Below are positions 22,107-30,105 of a stretch of DNA of 33,711 nt, one piece after another. This DNA comes from Candidatus Pacearchaeota archaeon (GTDB taxonomy: Archaea; Nanobdellota; Nanobdellia; Pacearchaeales; GW2011-AR1). Under the pieces are notes generated by a model. That model did no database searches. It had not been told where the DNA came from and saw nothing but the letters and a program-made list of their open reading frames with translations. A program made the translations under genes and the position numbers. The number at the start of each line of letters is the position of its first letter. Positions within the stretch are counted from its first letter, which is position 1. The stretch spans positions 1-33,711 of the forward strand of contig JAFCGC010000006.1 in NCBI GenBank assembly GCA_017608305.1, given 5' to 3'.

Positions 22107-22568
22107 ATGAAAAAAAGAGAAAAAACAATATTAACAGCTATAACTTTGTGTATTATTTTTATTTTTTTAGCAATCTTTCTTGATAGTGTTTTTGAAAAAC
22201 CTGTAATAACTAATTTTGAAGAATGTGAAAAAGCAGGCTATCCTATAATGGAAAGCCACCCAAGACAGTGCAGGGCTGATGGATTAATTTTCATAGAAGA
22301 CATAGAAATTCCAATAGGAGGAGATAAAGATGAATATGGTTGTTTAGTAGCTGCAGGATATAGGTGGAATAACACAGATCAGCGATGTGTTAGAGAATGG
22401 GAAAAAAATCATTGCACCTTAGAACAAAAAAACGCAGAAGCTTGCATAAGTCTTTATGACCCTGTTTGTGGTTATCCCACAAAACAAACTTTTTCTAATT
22501 CTTGTATGGCTTGTATGAATTCTAAAGTTAACTATTGGATAAAAGGAGAATGTGAAGAAGATAAATAG
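22107..22568 (+). CDS. Secreted or anchored Cys-rich protein with Kazal-like domain
   Basis: 153 residues. One N-terminal membrane helix (8-26) is followed by three short Cys modules: NFEECEKAGYPIMESHPRQC (a motif common in secreted proteins of small-genome archaea and bacteria), GGDKDEYGCLVAAGYRWNNT..RC, and a C-terminal Kazal-like domain with YDPVCGYPTKQTFSNSCMAC and GEC. Kazal domains inhibit serine proteases in animals; in microbes the role is unknown. The mature part should be outside the cell. Confidence 0.8.
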   Translation: MKKREKTILTAITLCIIFIFLAIFLDSVFEKPVITNFEECEKAGYPIMESHPRQCRADGLIFIEDIEIPIGGDKDEYGCLVAAGYRWNNTDQRCVREWEKNHCTLEQKNAEACISLYDPVCGYPTKQTFSNSCMACMNSKVNYWIKGECEEDK

Positions 22569-22603
22569 TTTTATAAAGAAAGTTTTATTTCTAAAAACAT
22601 AAA

Positions 22604-23053
22604 ATGGTGTGTGAAACAATTAAAGAATGTTTGGCTGTTGAAGGTTTAGGAGAAGCTTTTACAGGAGGGTTTCTAGGTGGTTTAGCAGCAATAGGTGTTT
22701 TTTTCATGGTTTTATTAATCGCGGCAATTTATGTTTATTCTTCTTATGCATGGATGATAATTGCTAGGAAATTAAAATATAAAAAATCCTGGCTTGCTTG
22801 GATACCTATAGCCAACATATCAATGGTATTACAATTAGGGGGATTTCATTGGGCATGGGTATTTTTAATTTTAGTGCCAATTGTTGGATGGATAGCTCTT
22901 TTGGTTTTAGCAATAATTTCAACATGGAGAATTTTTGAAAAAAGAAAATATCCTGGATGGTTTAGTTTATCAATGATAATTCCAAAGGTTGGAGGAATTT
23001 TGTATCTTGTTGCAATAGGATTTGTGGCCTTTGCTGATAAGAGAAAGAGATGA
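22604..23053 (+). CDS. DUF5684-like membrane protein
   Basis: 149 residues with four membrane helices. YAWMIIARKLKYKKSWLAWIPIANI is characteristic of the DUF5684-type family found in many bacteria and archaea, whose role is unknown. The tail FADKRKR is cytoplasmic. An AAGAAAG stretch upstream is weak; a TATA-like TTTATAAAG at 22569-22577 supports the ATG. Confidence 0.75.
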   Translation: MVCETIKECLAVEGLGEAFTGGFLGGLAAIGVFFMVLLIAAIYVYSSYAWMIIARKLKYKKSWLAWIPIANISMVLQLGGFHWAWVFLILVPIVGWIALLVLAIISTWRIFEKRKYPGWFSLSMIIPKVGGILYLVAIGFVAFADKRKR

Positions 23054-23123
23054 ATTTTTTCTAGAGTTATATATAAAAAATAAATCACAATAATCTTTTT
23101 ATATTTATGATCCTTATTTTATT

Positions 23124-23480
23124 ATGGTTAATATTAGGCTTGATGATGATGTTAGTAATGAACTTAGTTGCTATCACGACATAGAAGGAGAACATATACT
23201 ACTTGTTTCAGATTTTAATTCTTCTCCAATACTGGCTATTTTTGATACTTACATGGGAAGAGGAATTAAAACAAAAGGTGCAATTTATTTACATAAACCA
23301 GCATGTTTTGGGAAAAAGGTTCTTCCTTTAATCACAAAAGTCATTGAAGACCCTAAAGAAAAATGGGCTGATTATCTTCCAAAAAAATTCTATATAGGAA
23401 AATCAGAAATAAGAGAAGCTTTGAGATCTTTTGGACCTGAATGGGAACTTGCATACATATCTTCCTTAGATGAGTTATAA
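23124..23480 (+). CDS. Hypothetical soluble protein
   Basis: 118 residues, alpha/beta pattern, no membrane segment. NIRLDDDVSNELSCYHDIEGEHILLV and ILAIFDTYMGRGIK are the more notable segments. No family is recognised. A TTTTTATATTTA box at 23095-23106 lies about 25 nt upstream of the ATG. Confidence 0.65.
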   Translation: MVNIRLDDDVSNELSCYHDIEGEHILLVSDFNSSPILAIFDTYMGRGIKTKGAIYLHKPACFGKKVLPLITKVIEDPKEKWADYLPKKFYIGKSEIREALRSFGPEWELAYISSLDEL

Positions 23481-23538
23481 ACAAAAAATATTAAAAAGAT
23501 TTTATTCTTCTAAAAGATAACTAAAAGAGGTAGTTATT

Positions 23539-23709
23539 ATGAAAAATAAGAAAAAAGATAAAGATGGTTGGGCTGGTATGTTAATTCCTGCAGGCTTATT
23601 GATTGGATTAGGAATAGGCCTTATTACAGGCCAAGTAGCAGGATATTTGCTTATTGGTTTAGGATTAGGGTTTTTATTTACTTTCCTATTATCAAATAAA
23701 AAGAAATGA
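23539..23709 (+). CDS. Small two-helix membrane protein
   Basis: 56 residues. A basic start (MKNKKKDKDGW) is followed by two Gly-rich hydrophobic segments (LIPAGLLIGLGIGLITGQV and YLLIGLGLGFLFTFLL) and a Lys-rich end. The start is preceded by AAAAGAGGTAG. It overlaps the next small gene by 4 bp (ATGA). Function unknown. Confidence 0.65.
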   Translation: MKNKKKDKDGWAGMLIPAGLLIGLGIGLITGQVAGYLLIGLGLGFLFTFLLSNKKK

Positions 23710-23846
23710 AATCTTTAAAAGTGGTAATATTCTCAATAATTGCATTAGGTTTTTTAGTCCTGACTTTTTTAATTGACTGGCTATTTATAATTCCTGCTGT
23801 AATTTTAATGATATTAAATCAAAAAGAATTAATGAAAAAGAAATAA
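23706..23846 (+). CDS. Small two-helix membrane protein
   Basis: 46 residues starting in the ATGA overlap with the previous gene. Two hydrophobic stretches (VVIFSIIALGFLVLTFLI and LFIIPAVILMIL) are separated by a short DW turn, and the end is basic (MKKK). The coupling with its neighbour suggests the two work in one membrane complex. Function unknown. Confidence 0.6.
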   Translation: MKSLKVVIFSIIALGFLVLTFLIDWLFIIPAVILMILNQKELMKKK

Positions 23847-24209
23847 TTATTCTTCTAAACTTTTGTTTATAAAATCATTAATCTGTTCTTCAACTGGAAT
23901 GTTAAATATCCCCTCTAGTATTAAATTAATAATTATTAATTTTAAGATAAGATATACTATGATAAAACAAACAAGTAAAATTAAGCGTTTTACCCAAATA
24001 TTAAACTTACTATATTTTGGATAAATCTTAATAAGTTTTTTTTCAATAAACTTTGAAATAGGAAGAAGTTTAATAAGGAGTAAAAGTTCAAAAATTAGTA
24101 CAAGACTAACTGGCATATTCATTTTAAAATAAAAAAAGTAAATGATTATGAATGATAAAATAACAAACTTAGATATTCTATAAATTAGAGACTTTGATTT
24201 TTGATCCAT
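23847..24209 (-). CDS. Membrane protein with three to four helices
   Basis: 120 residues, strongly hydrophobic, rich in Ile and Leu, with a short acidic end (NKSLEE). No family is recognised. It ends directly against the stop of the small membrane gene on the other strand. Confidence 0.65.
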   Translation of the reverse strand: MDQKSKSLIYRISKFVILSFIIIYFFYFKMNMPVSLVLIFELLLLIKLLPISKFIEKKLIKIYPKYSKFNIWVKRLILLVCFIIVYLILKLIIINLILEGIFNIPVEEQINDFINKSLEE

Positions 24210-24290
24210 AATTAAATAGAGATATGATTGTTAATAAATCTAACTTACAAATAAAAAATAATAAAAAATAATAAAAATAAAAGACCTTAA

Positions 24291-24590
24291 TTAGAATCTT
24301 CTTCTTTGATTAAAATCTCTTCTAGGTGGCCTTCGAGGCCTATCAGGATCCATTGGTTTTGCTTCATTAACTTTAAGCTTTCTACCTTCAACTTCTTTGT
24401 CATTCATTTCTGCAATTGCTTTTTTTGCAGATTCATCTTCTTTAAAGGTTACAAATCCAAATCCTTTTGATCTACCTGAAAATTTGTCCTTAATAACAAT
24501 TGCTTCTTCTATTTCTCCATAAGGAGCAAAAAGTTCTTTTAACTTATCGTCTTCAATAGTAAAGGGCAAATTTCCCACATAAATTTTCAT
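24291..24590 (-). CDS. RRM-domain RNA-binding protein
   Basis: 99 residues from the ATG at 24590 (MKIYVGNLPF). A GTG 30 bp upstream opens the frame, but an AAGGAGG Shine-Dalgarno sequence (24609-24603) is placed for the ATG. One RRM domain: RNP2 IYVGNL (3-8) and RNP1 KGFGFVTF, followed by an Arg/Pro-rich tail (DRPRRPPRRDFNQRRRF). It is built like bacterial (for example cyanobacterial) RNA-binding proteins. RRM proteins are rare in archaea, so transfer from bacteria is likely. The 130-bp leader upstream of the gene has no frame and could hold regulation by the protein itself. Confidence 0.93.
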   Translation of the reverse strand: MKIYVGNLPFTIEDDKLKELFAPYGEIEEAIVIKDKFSGRSKGFGFVTFKEDESAKKAIAEMNDKEVEGRKLKVNEAKPMDPDRPRRPPRRDFNQRRRF

Positions 24591-24792
24591 GTTATTTCTA
24601 TCCTCCTTACACTTATCCACTCCCAGAATTAGTTCAAACTCAATATCCCTATTCCTAACAGTTAATATTAACTAATTGAGATGGTTTTTAAACCTTGTTA
24701 TTTGTTTACTTGAATAAATTATAAAGATAATATTAATTATTTAGTGGTTACAGCAGGGTAAGATTTATAAAGATTAAATTTGTGAAAAATGC

Positions 24793-25551
24793 ATGGTTGT
24801 TGAGATAATTGGAAGAAAAGTTGAAGCAGATACAAACGATGTTTTTGTAGAAAGAGATGGAGATGTTTATGCTTTTAAAAAGAGCATTGGAGCACTTAAA
24901 ACTGCTACCTCAATAAATCCAAGCGATTATGCTTTAATTCAAGAAGGAGATAAGTCAACAAGAGCCATTTCAATAAAGCAGGCTTATAATGGACAAAACC
25001 AGGCCAACACAATTATAAGTGTTTTAAATGATGGTTTAATTGTTCTTACTGCTGAAATTTTCATGCCCCATTATAAAAATGCTAATGATGCTCTAAAAGG
25101 AAAATCTGTTTTATATGATGCTTCTGGAAATTTAATTGAAGGAGATAAATTAAGAAAATATGTTAGTACATTAAATTCTAATTGTTGGGTTTGGTTAAAT
25201 GGAAAATTTGTTAAAGGTTCAGGATTTAAGGGTCTTGATTTAGAAATAGTCACTGATTTAGATAAAAATGGAAAGCCTGTATTTAGTAAAAGAGCTTTAG
25301 AAGATTGTTTAGATAAAAATTGTTATGCTGAATTAGGTTCACTAAATTCTCAAGGGTTTCCAACTCAAAGAGCTTCTGTTCAAAAGTTTGAGCCAGGAGA
25401 AACTTTTTACTTTTGGGTTCCAGGAAAAAATAATGCCGTGAGGTTCAGTGCTGACTCTGATAGGGCTAGCTTGTATTGCGTCGGGAATCCTCAGGTCTCG
25501 GAATCTAGGCTCGGGGCATTTACTTGCGCCGAAGGTGCGCAAAAAAAATAA
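24793..25551 (+). CDS. Hypothetical protein with a GC-richer C-terminal tail
   Basis: 252 residues, no signal peptide or clear membrane helix, beta-rich, five cysteines. No family is recognised. A GATTTATAAAG box (24762-24772) lies about 25 nt before the ATG and gives a nearly leaderless transcript. From about 25435 the base composition rises sharply in G and C and codons such as CTC, AGG, TCG and GCC appear, while the frame stays open to 25551. This tail shares the 11-mer GGCTCGGGGCA (25508-25518) with the repeat at 2694-2704. The tail may be an inserted repeat that became coding. Confidence 0.65.
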   Translation: MVVEIIGRKVEADTNDVFVERDGDVYAFKKSIGALKTATSINPSDYALIQEGDKSTRAISIKQAYNGQNQANTIISVLNDGLIVLTAEIFMPHYKNANDALKGKSVLYDASGNLIEGDKLRKYVSTLNSNCWVWLNGKFVKGSGFKGLDLEIVTDLDKNGKPVFSKRALEDCLDKNCYAELGSLNSQGFPTQRASVQKFEPGETFYFWVPGKNNAVRFSADSDRASLYCVGNPQVSESRLGAFTCAEGAQKK

Positions 25552-25625
25552 TTAAGTTTATAAATCAACTTTATCTTTGAAATTTATCCCTTTAAGGAAA
25601 CACTAATTAAAAAGAGGAAAAGAAG

Positions 25626-25826
25626 ATGACAAACAACAATCAAACATCTGGAGCATGTGTATCTGAAGCAAATATTACTTCTGGGGCATATACCACTAAT
25701 AATCCAATTGCTATATCAATGGAAGGACCAATAGGCTTTGGTGCGATGTCTAGTTCAATGGCAATAATTTATGTTCCTTCTGGGGCAAAAATTCATTATG
25801 TAGAACAGAGAATAGAACGAAATTAA
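25626..25826 (+). CDS. Hypothetical small protein
   Basis: 66 residues, rich in Ser, Ala, Ile and Asn (MTNNNQTSGACVSEANITSG), with a mildly hydrophobic middle. AAAAAGAGGAAAAG before the ATG is purine-rich and could be a ribosome site. No family is recognised. Confidence 0.55.
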   Translation: MTNNNQTSGACVSEANITSGAYTTNNPIAISMEGPIGFGAMSSSMAIIYVPSGAKIHYVEQRIERN

Positions 25827-25877
25827 AAATACCTACCAATAATAGTAAAATTATAAACCAGGCATTTCAAAAGAAGT

Positions 25878-26105
25878 TCAACATCTTGAGCAGTTTCTTT
25901 TCTTGTCAATAATGTTTTTAGGGACTTCTATTAAAACCTCCTCTTTCCCAATTCTGTTAGAAATTCCTAGCTCTTTTCCATCTAAAACTTTTCCAATAAC
26001 CGCATAACTCTTATTATTGGTTTTAAAAATTGCAGGACATGGTCCAGTAATACACATACTCTCTTTTGGGGTCAATTCCTTTTCAATTTTAAGTTCTTTT
26101 TTCAT
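25878..26105 (-). CDS. Small CITGPCPAI-type protein
   Basis: 75 residues. MCITGPCPAIFKTNNKSYAVIGKVLD, then RIGKEEVLIEVPKNII, ending in NCSRC. The CITG.CPAI...G.Y.VIGK motif with R.G..EV.IEVP is shared by small proteins in many bacteria and archaea, but the function is not known to me. The first pair of cysteines may bind metal. Confidence 0.7.
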   Translation of the reverse strand: MKKELKIEKELTPKESMCITGPCPAIFKTNNKSYAVIGKVLDGKELGISNRIGKEEVLIEVPKNIIDKKRNCSRC

Positions 26106-26175
26106 GTTTTATTAAAGATCCCATAGTATAAATAATTTATTGAAAGATAAAAAGTCTCGTTAACTCAACAACTCA

Positions 26176-26421
26176 TTATTTCTTCTTTAACACACTCTTT
26201 CTATTCTTTTTTCTCTTATGACCTCCACGTTTTTCCCTAGAAAAAATATGCACTAGTCTATCATCTGGTTTTACTGTTTTATATTTTGAAGATGTTGATC
26301 TTACTGCGCTTCTTCTGATAATATCTTCAACTTGTTCTGTAAGCGAGAGCATGTTCTTTTTTGCTCTTTTTTCAAGGACTTTTAATTCTATGTCAGATAG
26401 AGAAATAGTTACTTTTTTCAT
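26176..26421 (-). CDS. Ribbon-helix-helix-like protein with a basic tail
   Basis: 81 residues. KKVTISLSDIELKVLEKRAKKNMLSLTEQVEDIIRRSA has the strand-helix-helix pattern of RHH DNA-binding proteins. The last 25 residues are strongly basic (KRGGHKRKKNRKSVLKKK). It overlaps the stop of the upstream holin-like gene by 4 bp. No toxin gene of a classical type is adjacent. Confidence 0.7.
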   Translation of the reverse strand: MKKVTISLSDIELKVLEKRAKKNMLSLTEQVEDIIRRSAVRSTSSKYKTVKPDDRLVHIFSREKRGGHKRKKNRKSVLKKK

Positions 26422-26690
26422 TTTTTCACATATACTTTATCCACTTTAAATGATTTATAAATTCCTTCAAGTATATCTGTTCCTGCATAACCTGCAAGTA
26501 GACTTAATCTATAATCAAAATTAAAAATAATTCCTACAAAAACTCCAATAACAATTGCAACGACCACTGTTATGATATAATATCCCCAGAGAACTCTTCT
26601 TCTAAGTGATAAAGCTTTGAGTAATCCAACAACCCCTCTTGTTAAACCCCCTATTCCTCCTAATAATCCTGCAGTTACAGTTGGTTCTAT
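26418..26690 (-). CDS. Holin-like small membrane protein with a non-ATG start
   Basis: About 90 residues, open from 26699 to the TGA at 26418. TAGLLGGIGGLTRGVVGLLKA, then IITVVVAIVIGVFVGIIF and LLAGYAGTDILEGIYKS resemble LydA-type phage holins (a GG..R turn, a long helix, then AGY.G.D.L.G). No ATG, GTG or TTG is in frame before the first helix. An SD sequence GAGGTG (26703-26698), complementary to the 16S 3' end, stands 7 bp before an ATA codon at 26690, so initiation at ATA is the best guess. A sequencing error or a decayed gene is possible. Confidence 0.6.
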   Translation of the reverse strand: MEPTVTAGLLGGIGGLTRGVVGLLKALSLRRRVLWGYYIITVVVAIVIGVFVGIIFNFDYRLSLLAGYAGTDILEGIYKSFKVDKVYVKK

Positions 26691-26744
26691 TTTATCACAC
26701 CTCTAATATTTAATAAAAGAAAATCTATTTTTTATAGGTTTGGG

Positions 26745-27431
26745 TTAAAAGATGAAACTCGCATACCCCACAACTCGGGATTTATCTCCTGTAATATCTC
26801 CTGAATTTTTATATTCAATTAATTTAGGTTTCCAGTTATTTATTTTACATAATTCTATCAATACCAATAAAGGAAAAAATCCACAAGCATCATTTGAGTT
26901 TAATTTTTCTAAATCTAAGTCTTCAATTGCCTTTATTGTGGCCTTATCAACTTTAATTGCCTGATCATAAGATAAAAAATGACTTAAATCCGTTGAAATA
27001 ATAAAAATAGCATTTTCTTTACTGAGTTTTCCTGCTATTTTTTTAGCTTTTTCAATATTTATTTTTCCAATAACTAAAGGTAAAACTTCTTTAAATCCCA
27101 ATTTTTGCAAAAAAGGAATTTGATTATCCAAAGAATGTTCATATTCTAGTTTGTCATAAACATTAGGAGTTATTTTCATGGATCCTAAGGAGGTTTGAAT
27201 TTTTTCTATTGATCTAATTCCTATAAAACCCACATAGTGTGAGGGGGCAAGAATAATTGCTTTTTCTTTTTTAGGCAATATAGAAAAAGCTTTTCCAGCA
27301 ATTGCCCCTGAAAACACATATCCTGCATGAGGCACAATAATACCATGAATATTTTTCTTAGGATTTGGTTTTCCAAGATATTCTTCTAAAACCTTATTTA
27401 ATTCTTCTCTTGTTTCAGGATACCAATTCAT
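26745..27431 (-). CDS. AmmeMemoRadiSam system protein B (MEMO1 family)
   Basis: 228 residues. IVPHAGYVFSGAIAGKAF, ILAPSHY, then SLDNQIPFLQ, STDLSHFLSYD and NSNDACGFFPLLVL are conserved MEMO1 motifs; the His and Cys residues correspond to the metal-site residues of the family. The role of the archaeal system is not firmly established. It is divergent from the radical SAM gene with a 33-bp gap, and the third member (AMMECR1) follows that gene, so the set is complete. Confidence 0.93.
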   Translation of the reverse strand: MNWYPETREELNKVLEEYLGKPNPKKNIHGIIVPHAGYVFSGAIAGKAFSILPKKEKAIILAPSHYVGFIGIRSIEKIQTSLGSMKITPNVYDKLEYEHSLDNQIPFLQKLGFKEVLPLVIGKINIEKAKKIAGKLSKENAIFIISTDLSHFLSYDQAIKVDKATIKAIEDLDLEKLNSNDACGFFPLLVLIELCKINNWKPKLIEYKNSGDITGDKSRVVGYASFIF

Positions 27432-27433
27432 AA

Positions 27434-27462
27434 GTTATTTAACCTTCAGATCCTTATATAAA
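27434..27462. promoter_or_regulatory. Divergent promoter of the AmmeMemoRadiSam genes
   Basis: In the 33-bp gap a GTTATTTAACC box (27433-27443) lies about 26 bp before the radical SAM ATG, and ATTTATATAAGG on the minus strand (27461-27450) lies about 25 bp before the MEMO1 ATG. Both transcripts would be almost leaderless. Confidence 0.5.
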
Positions 27463-27464
27463 TT

Positions 27465-28337
27465 ATGGATGAATTAGTAATTTTACAGGATACTGAAAAG
27501 TCTGGAAATGTGAGGTGTTTAGCATGCGCACATAAATGTTTAATTCCAATTGATAAAACAGGTATTTGTGGGGTTAGAAAAAATGAAAAAGGAAAACTTC
27601 ATCTTCTTGTTTATGGAAGAGTTGTATCACGACATGTTGATCCAATAGAGAAAAAGCCTCTTTTTCACTTTTTACCTCATACTCAAACATTTTCAATTGG
27701 AACAGTAGGATGTAATTTTAAATGTGATTTTTGTCAAAACCACGATATTTCCCATTTCAGGGAATTTTATGGAAACAAAATTCTTGGAGAAAGACTTGAG
27801 CCTAAACAAATAGTTCAAAATGCAATAAAATCTAAATGTCAAAGTATTTCTTATACCTATAATGAACCAACAATTTTAATAGAATTTATTAAAGACATTG
27901 CAAAACTTGCTAAAAGAAAAAAACTAAAAAATATAATGGTGACAAATGGGTTCTTAAGCCCAGAATCTTTTAATTTTATTAAAAATTATATTGATGCTAT
28001 GAATATTGATATTAAATCCTTTAGTGAAGAATTCTATTCAAGACTTTGTAAAGCAAAACTAAAACCAGTGCTAGATACAATTAAAAGAGCTCATAATGCA
28101 GGAATTCATCTAGAAATAACTACTTTGATTATTCCAGGGGAAAATGATAATCTAGAAGAACTAACAAAAATAGCAAAATTTATTGCAAGTGTTGATAAAA
28201 ACATTCCTTGGCATATTTCTAGATTTTTCCCTCATCATAAATTAATGTATCGGCCAATGACTCCAATGGTAACAATGCAAAAAGCATATGATATTGGAAA
28301 AAAATATCTAAAAAATGTTTATATGGGAAATGTATAA
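27465..28337 (+). CDS. AmmeMemoRadiSam system radical SAM enzyme
   Basis: 290 residues. The radical SAM cluster motif is GCNFKCDFCQNHDIS (CxxxCxxC, about residues 85-92). CLACAHKCLIPIDKTGICGVR at the N terminus adds a second Cys cluster of the PflA-like family. Later TYNEPTILIEF, VTNGFLSPE, MNIDIKSF and EITTLIIPGEND are typical of this family. The substrate is not established. The stop overlaps the AMMECR1 start by 1 bp (TAATG). Confidence 0.95.
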   Translation: MDELVILQDTEKSGNVRCLACAHKCLIPIDKTGICGVRKNEKGKLHLLVYGRVVSRHVDPIEKKPLFHFLPHTQTFSIGTVGCNFKCDFCQNHDISHFREFYGNKILGERLEPKQIVQNAIKSKCQSISYTYNEPTILIEFIKDIAKLAKRKKLKNIMVTNGFLSPESFNFIKNYIDAMNIDIKSFSEEFYSRLCKAKLKPVLDTIKRAHNAGIHLEITTLIIPGENDNLEELTKIAKFIASVDKNIPWHISRFFPHHKLMYRPMTPMVTMQKAYDIGKKYLKNVYMGNV

Positions 28338-28861
28338 TGGACATTCTTCAACTAGCTAGAAAAACCCTTGAAAATTATTTTAATAATAAAAAATTTGAGC
28401 CAGATGCAGAAACAAAATTAAAATATTCTGAAAAAAAAGCTTCATTTGTAACTCTAACTAAAAATACAAGTCTTAGAGGATGTATTGGAAGTCTAGAAGC
28501 ACATCAAGAATTGTGGAAAGATGTTCAGTCTAACTCAGTTAATGCTGCTTTTTCAGATCCAAGATTCCCTCAACTAACTAAATCAGAATTATCTCAGATT
28601 AAAATAGAAGTTTCTGTTTTATCAATTCCAAAAAAACTAGAATATAAGAATGAACAAGAACTATTAAATAAAATAAATTCTCAAATGGGAATAATCCTAA
28701 AAAAAGGTTTTTCCACTTCGACTTTTCTTCCGCAAGTTTGGGAACAAATCCCGGATAAAATAAAATTTCTAGAACAATTAAGTTTGAAAGCAGGGCTTCC
28801 ACAAGATGCTTGGAAGACAGTAGAAATCCAATATTATACTGTGAAGAAATATAAAGAATAG
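28337..28861 (+). CDS. AmmeMemoRadiSam system protein A (AMMECR1 domain)
   Basis: 174 residues. SLRGCIGSLEAHQELWKDVQSNSVNAAFSDPRFPQLTKSEL carries the LRGCIG motif of AMMECR1, and STFLPQVWEQIPDKIKFLEQLSLKAGL is its conserved C-terminal part. AMMECR1 is a human disease-associated protein whose archaeal relatives occur with MEMO1 and this radical SAM enzyme. Translation is coupled to the upstream gene. Confidence 0.95.
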   Translation: MDILQLARKTLENYFNNKKFEPDAETKLKYSEKKASFVTLTKNTSLRGCIGSLEAHQELWKDVQSNSVNAAFSDPRFPQLTKSELSQIKIEVSVLSIPKKLEYKNEQELLNKINSQMGIILKKGFSTSTFLPQVWEQIPDKIKFLEQLSLKAGLPQDAWKTVEIQYYTVKKYKE

Positions 28862-28878
28862 GTATTTACCTTTAAAAA

Positions 28879-29184
28879 TTATTTTTTTTTAGGAGTATTG
28901 TTGTAGACTATGTTATTATTTGGAACATTATTTTCTGTAATTTTAAAATCTGTATAAACACCTAAATTTTCCCTATATCCTGTTAGTTTTATTTTGTTTC
29001 CTTCTTTTAATTCATTTAATAAATCTTTTTCATCTTTTTCAATACCATAGGCTAATTTCACAGACTTAACTTCTCTTTTTTTCCCTATTAAACAAATTCT
29101 AATTACATCTATCTCTAATTTTTTATCTCTTTCTTTTGTTGCATCGTTTAAAAGAGTTCCTGATAAATTTTTTTTATTTGCCAT
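28879..29184 (-). CDS. Hypothetical protein, possibly OB-fold-like
   Basis: 101 residues: NLSGTLLNDATKERDKKLEIDVIRICLIGKK, then KVKLAYGI-like strands and NKIKLTGYRENLGVYTDFKI. Alternating strands with a short helix could form an OB fold, but no signature is clear. The C terminus is Asn-rich. An ACTTAAAAACC box about 22 nt before the ATG is the likely promoter. It is convergent with AMMECR1. Confidence 0.6.
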   Translation of the reverse strand: MANKKNLSGTLLNDATKERDKKLEIDVIRICLIGKKREVKSVKLAYGIEKDEKDLLNELKEGNKIKLTGYRENLGVYTDFKITENNVPNNNIVYNNTPKKK

Positions 29185-29225
29185 TTAAGAAGTCTAGTGG
29201 GGGGGTTTTTAAGTATTTCTAAAAA

Positions 29226-29243
29226 AATAGTAGCAAAAGATTT
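29226..29243 (-). other. 23S precursor processing stem, 3' strand
   Basis: AAATCTTTTGCTACTATT on the minus strand is complementary over 18 bases (one G-U) to AATAGTAGCAGAAGATTT at 32566-32549. A second helix, CAGAAAAA..ACATAC (32504-32491) with the GTATATG..TTTTTCTG side at 29260-29246, lies just inside. Together these form the long stem that brings the 23S ends together for cutting in archaeal pre-rRNA. Confidence 0.75.
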
Positions 29244-30105
29244 ATCAGAAAAACATATACAAATTAAAGCTTTTAGTAGTTCTATGCTGAAATTCTCGGC
29301 GAACCTTGAATATTACACAAGAACTCTATCAACGTCATCTTCTTTGACGGCTTTAGTTGTCTCGTTTTGCGGACGACTTCGAGCTTAGATGCTTTCAGCT
29401 CTTATTCGCACAATGCGTAGCTATGCAGCCTGCCAAGTGACAACTGCTCACCAGAGGCATCCGAGTCAGGTTCCTCTCGTACTACTAACTCGTTCCACTC
29501 AGACAACAACACACCTAGTAGATATCATACTAACTGTCTCACGACGTTATTAACCCAGCTAACGATTCCTTTTAATACGTGAACTCCGGCACCCTTGCAC
29601 GCTTCTGCACGCGCAGGATAGGAAGAGCCGACAGCGATGTACCAAACCGCCCCGTCAATACGAACTATCGGGGGCGACAAGCCTGTTATCCTTGGGGTAA
29701 CTTTTCTATCAGACACAGCTTCTATTAAAAAAGCATGTGGGTTCACTAGGCCCGGCTTTCGCCTCTGCATTTCTTACTGTTCAAAATACAGTCAGATAAG
29801 CTTTTGCCCTCGCACTCAACTCCAGATTTCCAAGCTGGATGAGCTTATCTTTGGGTCCTATCGATATTTTTTCGACAGGGCACCGCCCCAAAAGTCTCGA
29901 CGCTCCTACCTATGCTATGCATTTTCGATAAAATTACAACAACAAGTTGCAGTAAAGTTCCACAAGGTCTTCGCTTCCCACTAGGTGTCTCCGGCCTTTT
30001 CACCGGAAGGTATTTTCAGAAGGATCCAATTAGGGACAGTGACAACCTCGTTAAACCATTCATGCAAGTCGCAATTCATACGACAAGGTATTACGCTACC
30101 TTAAG

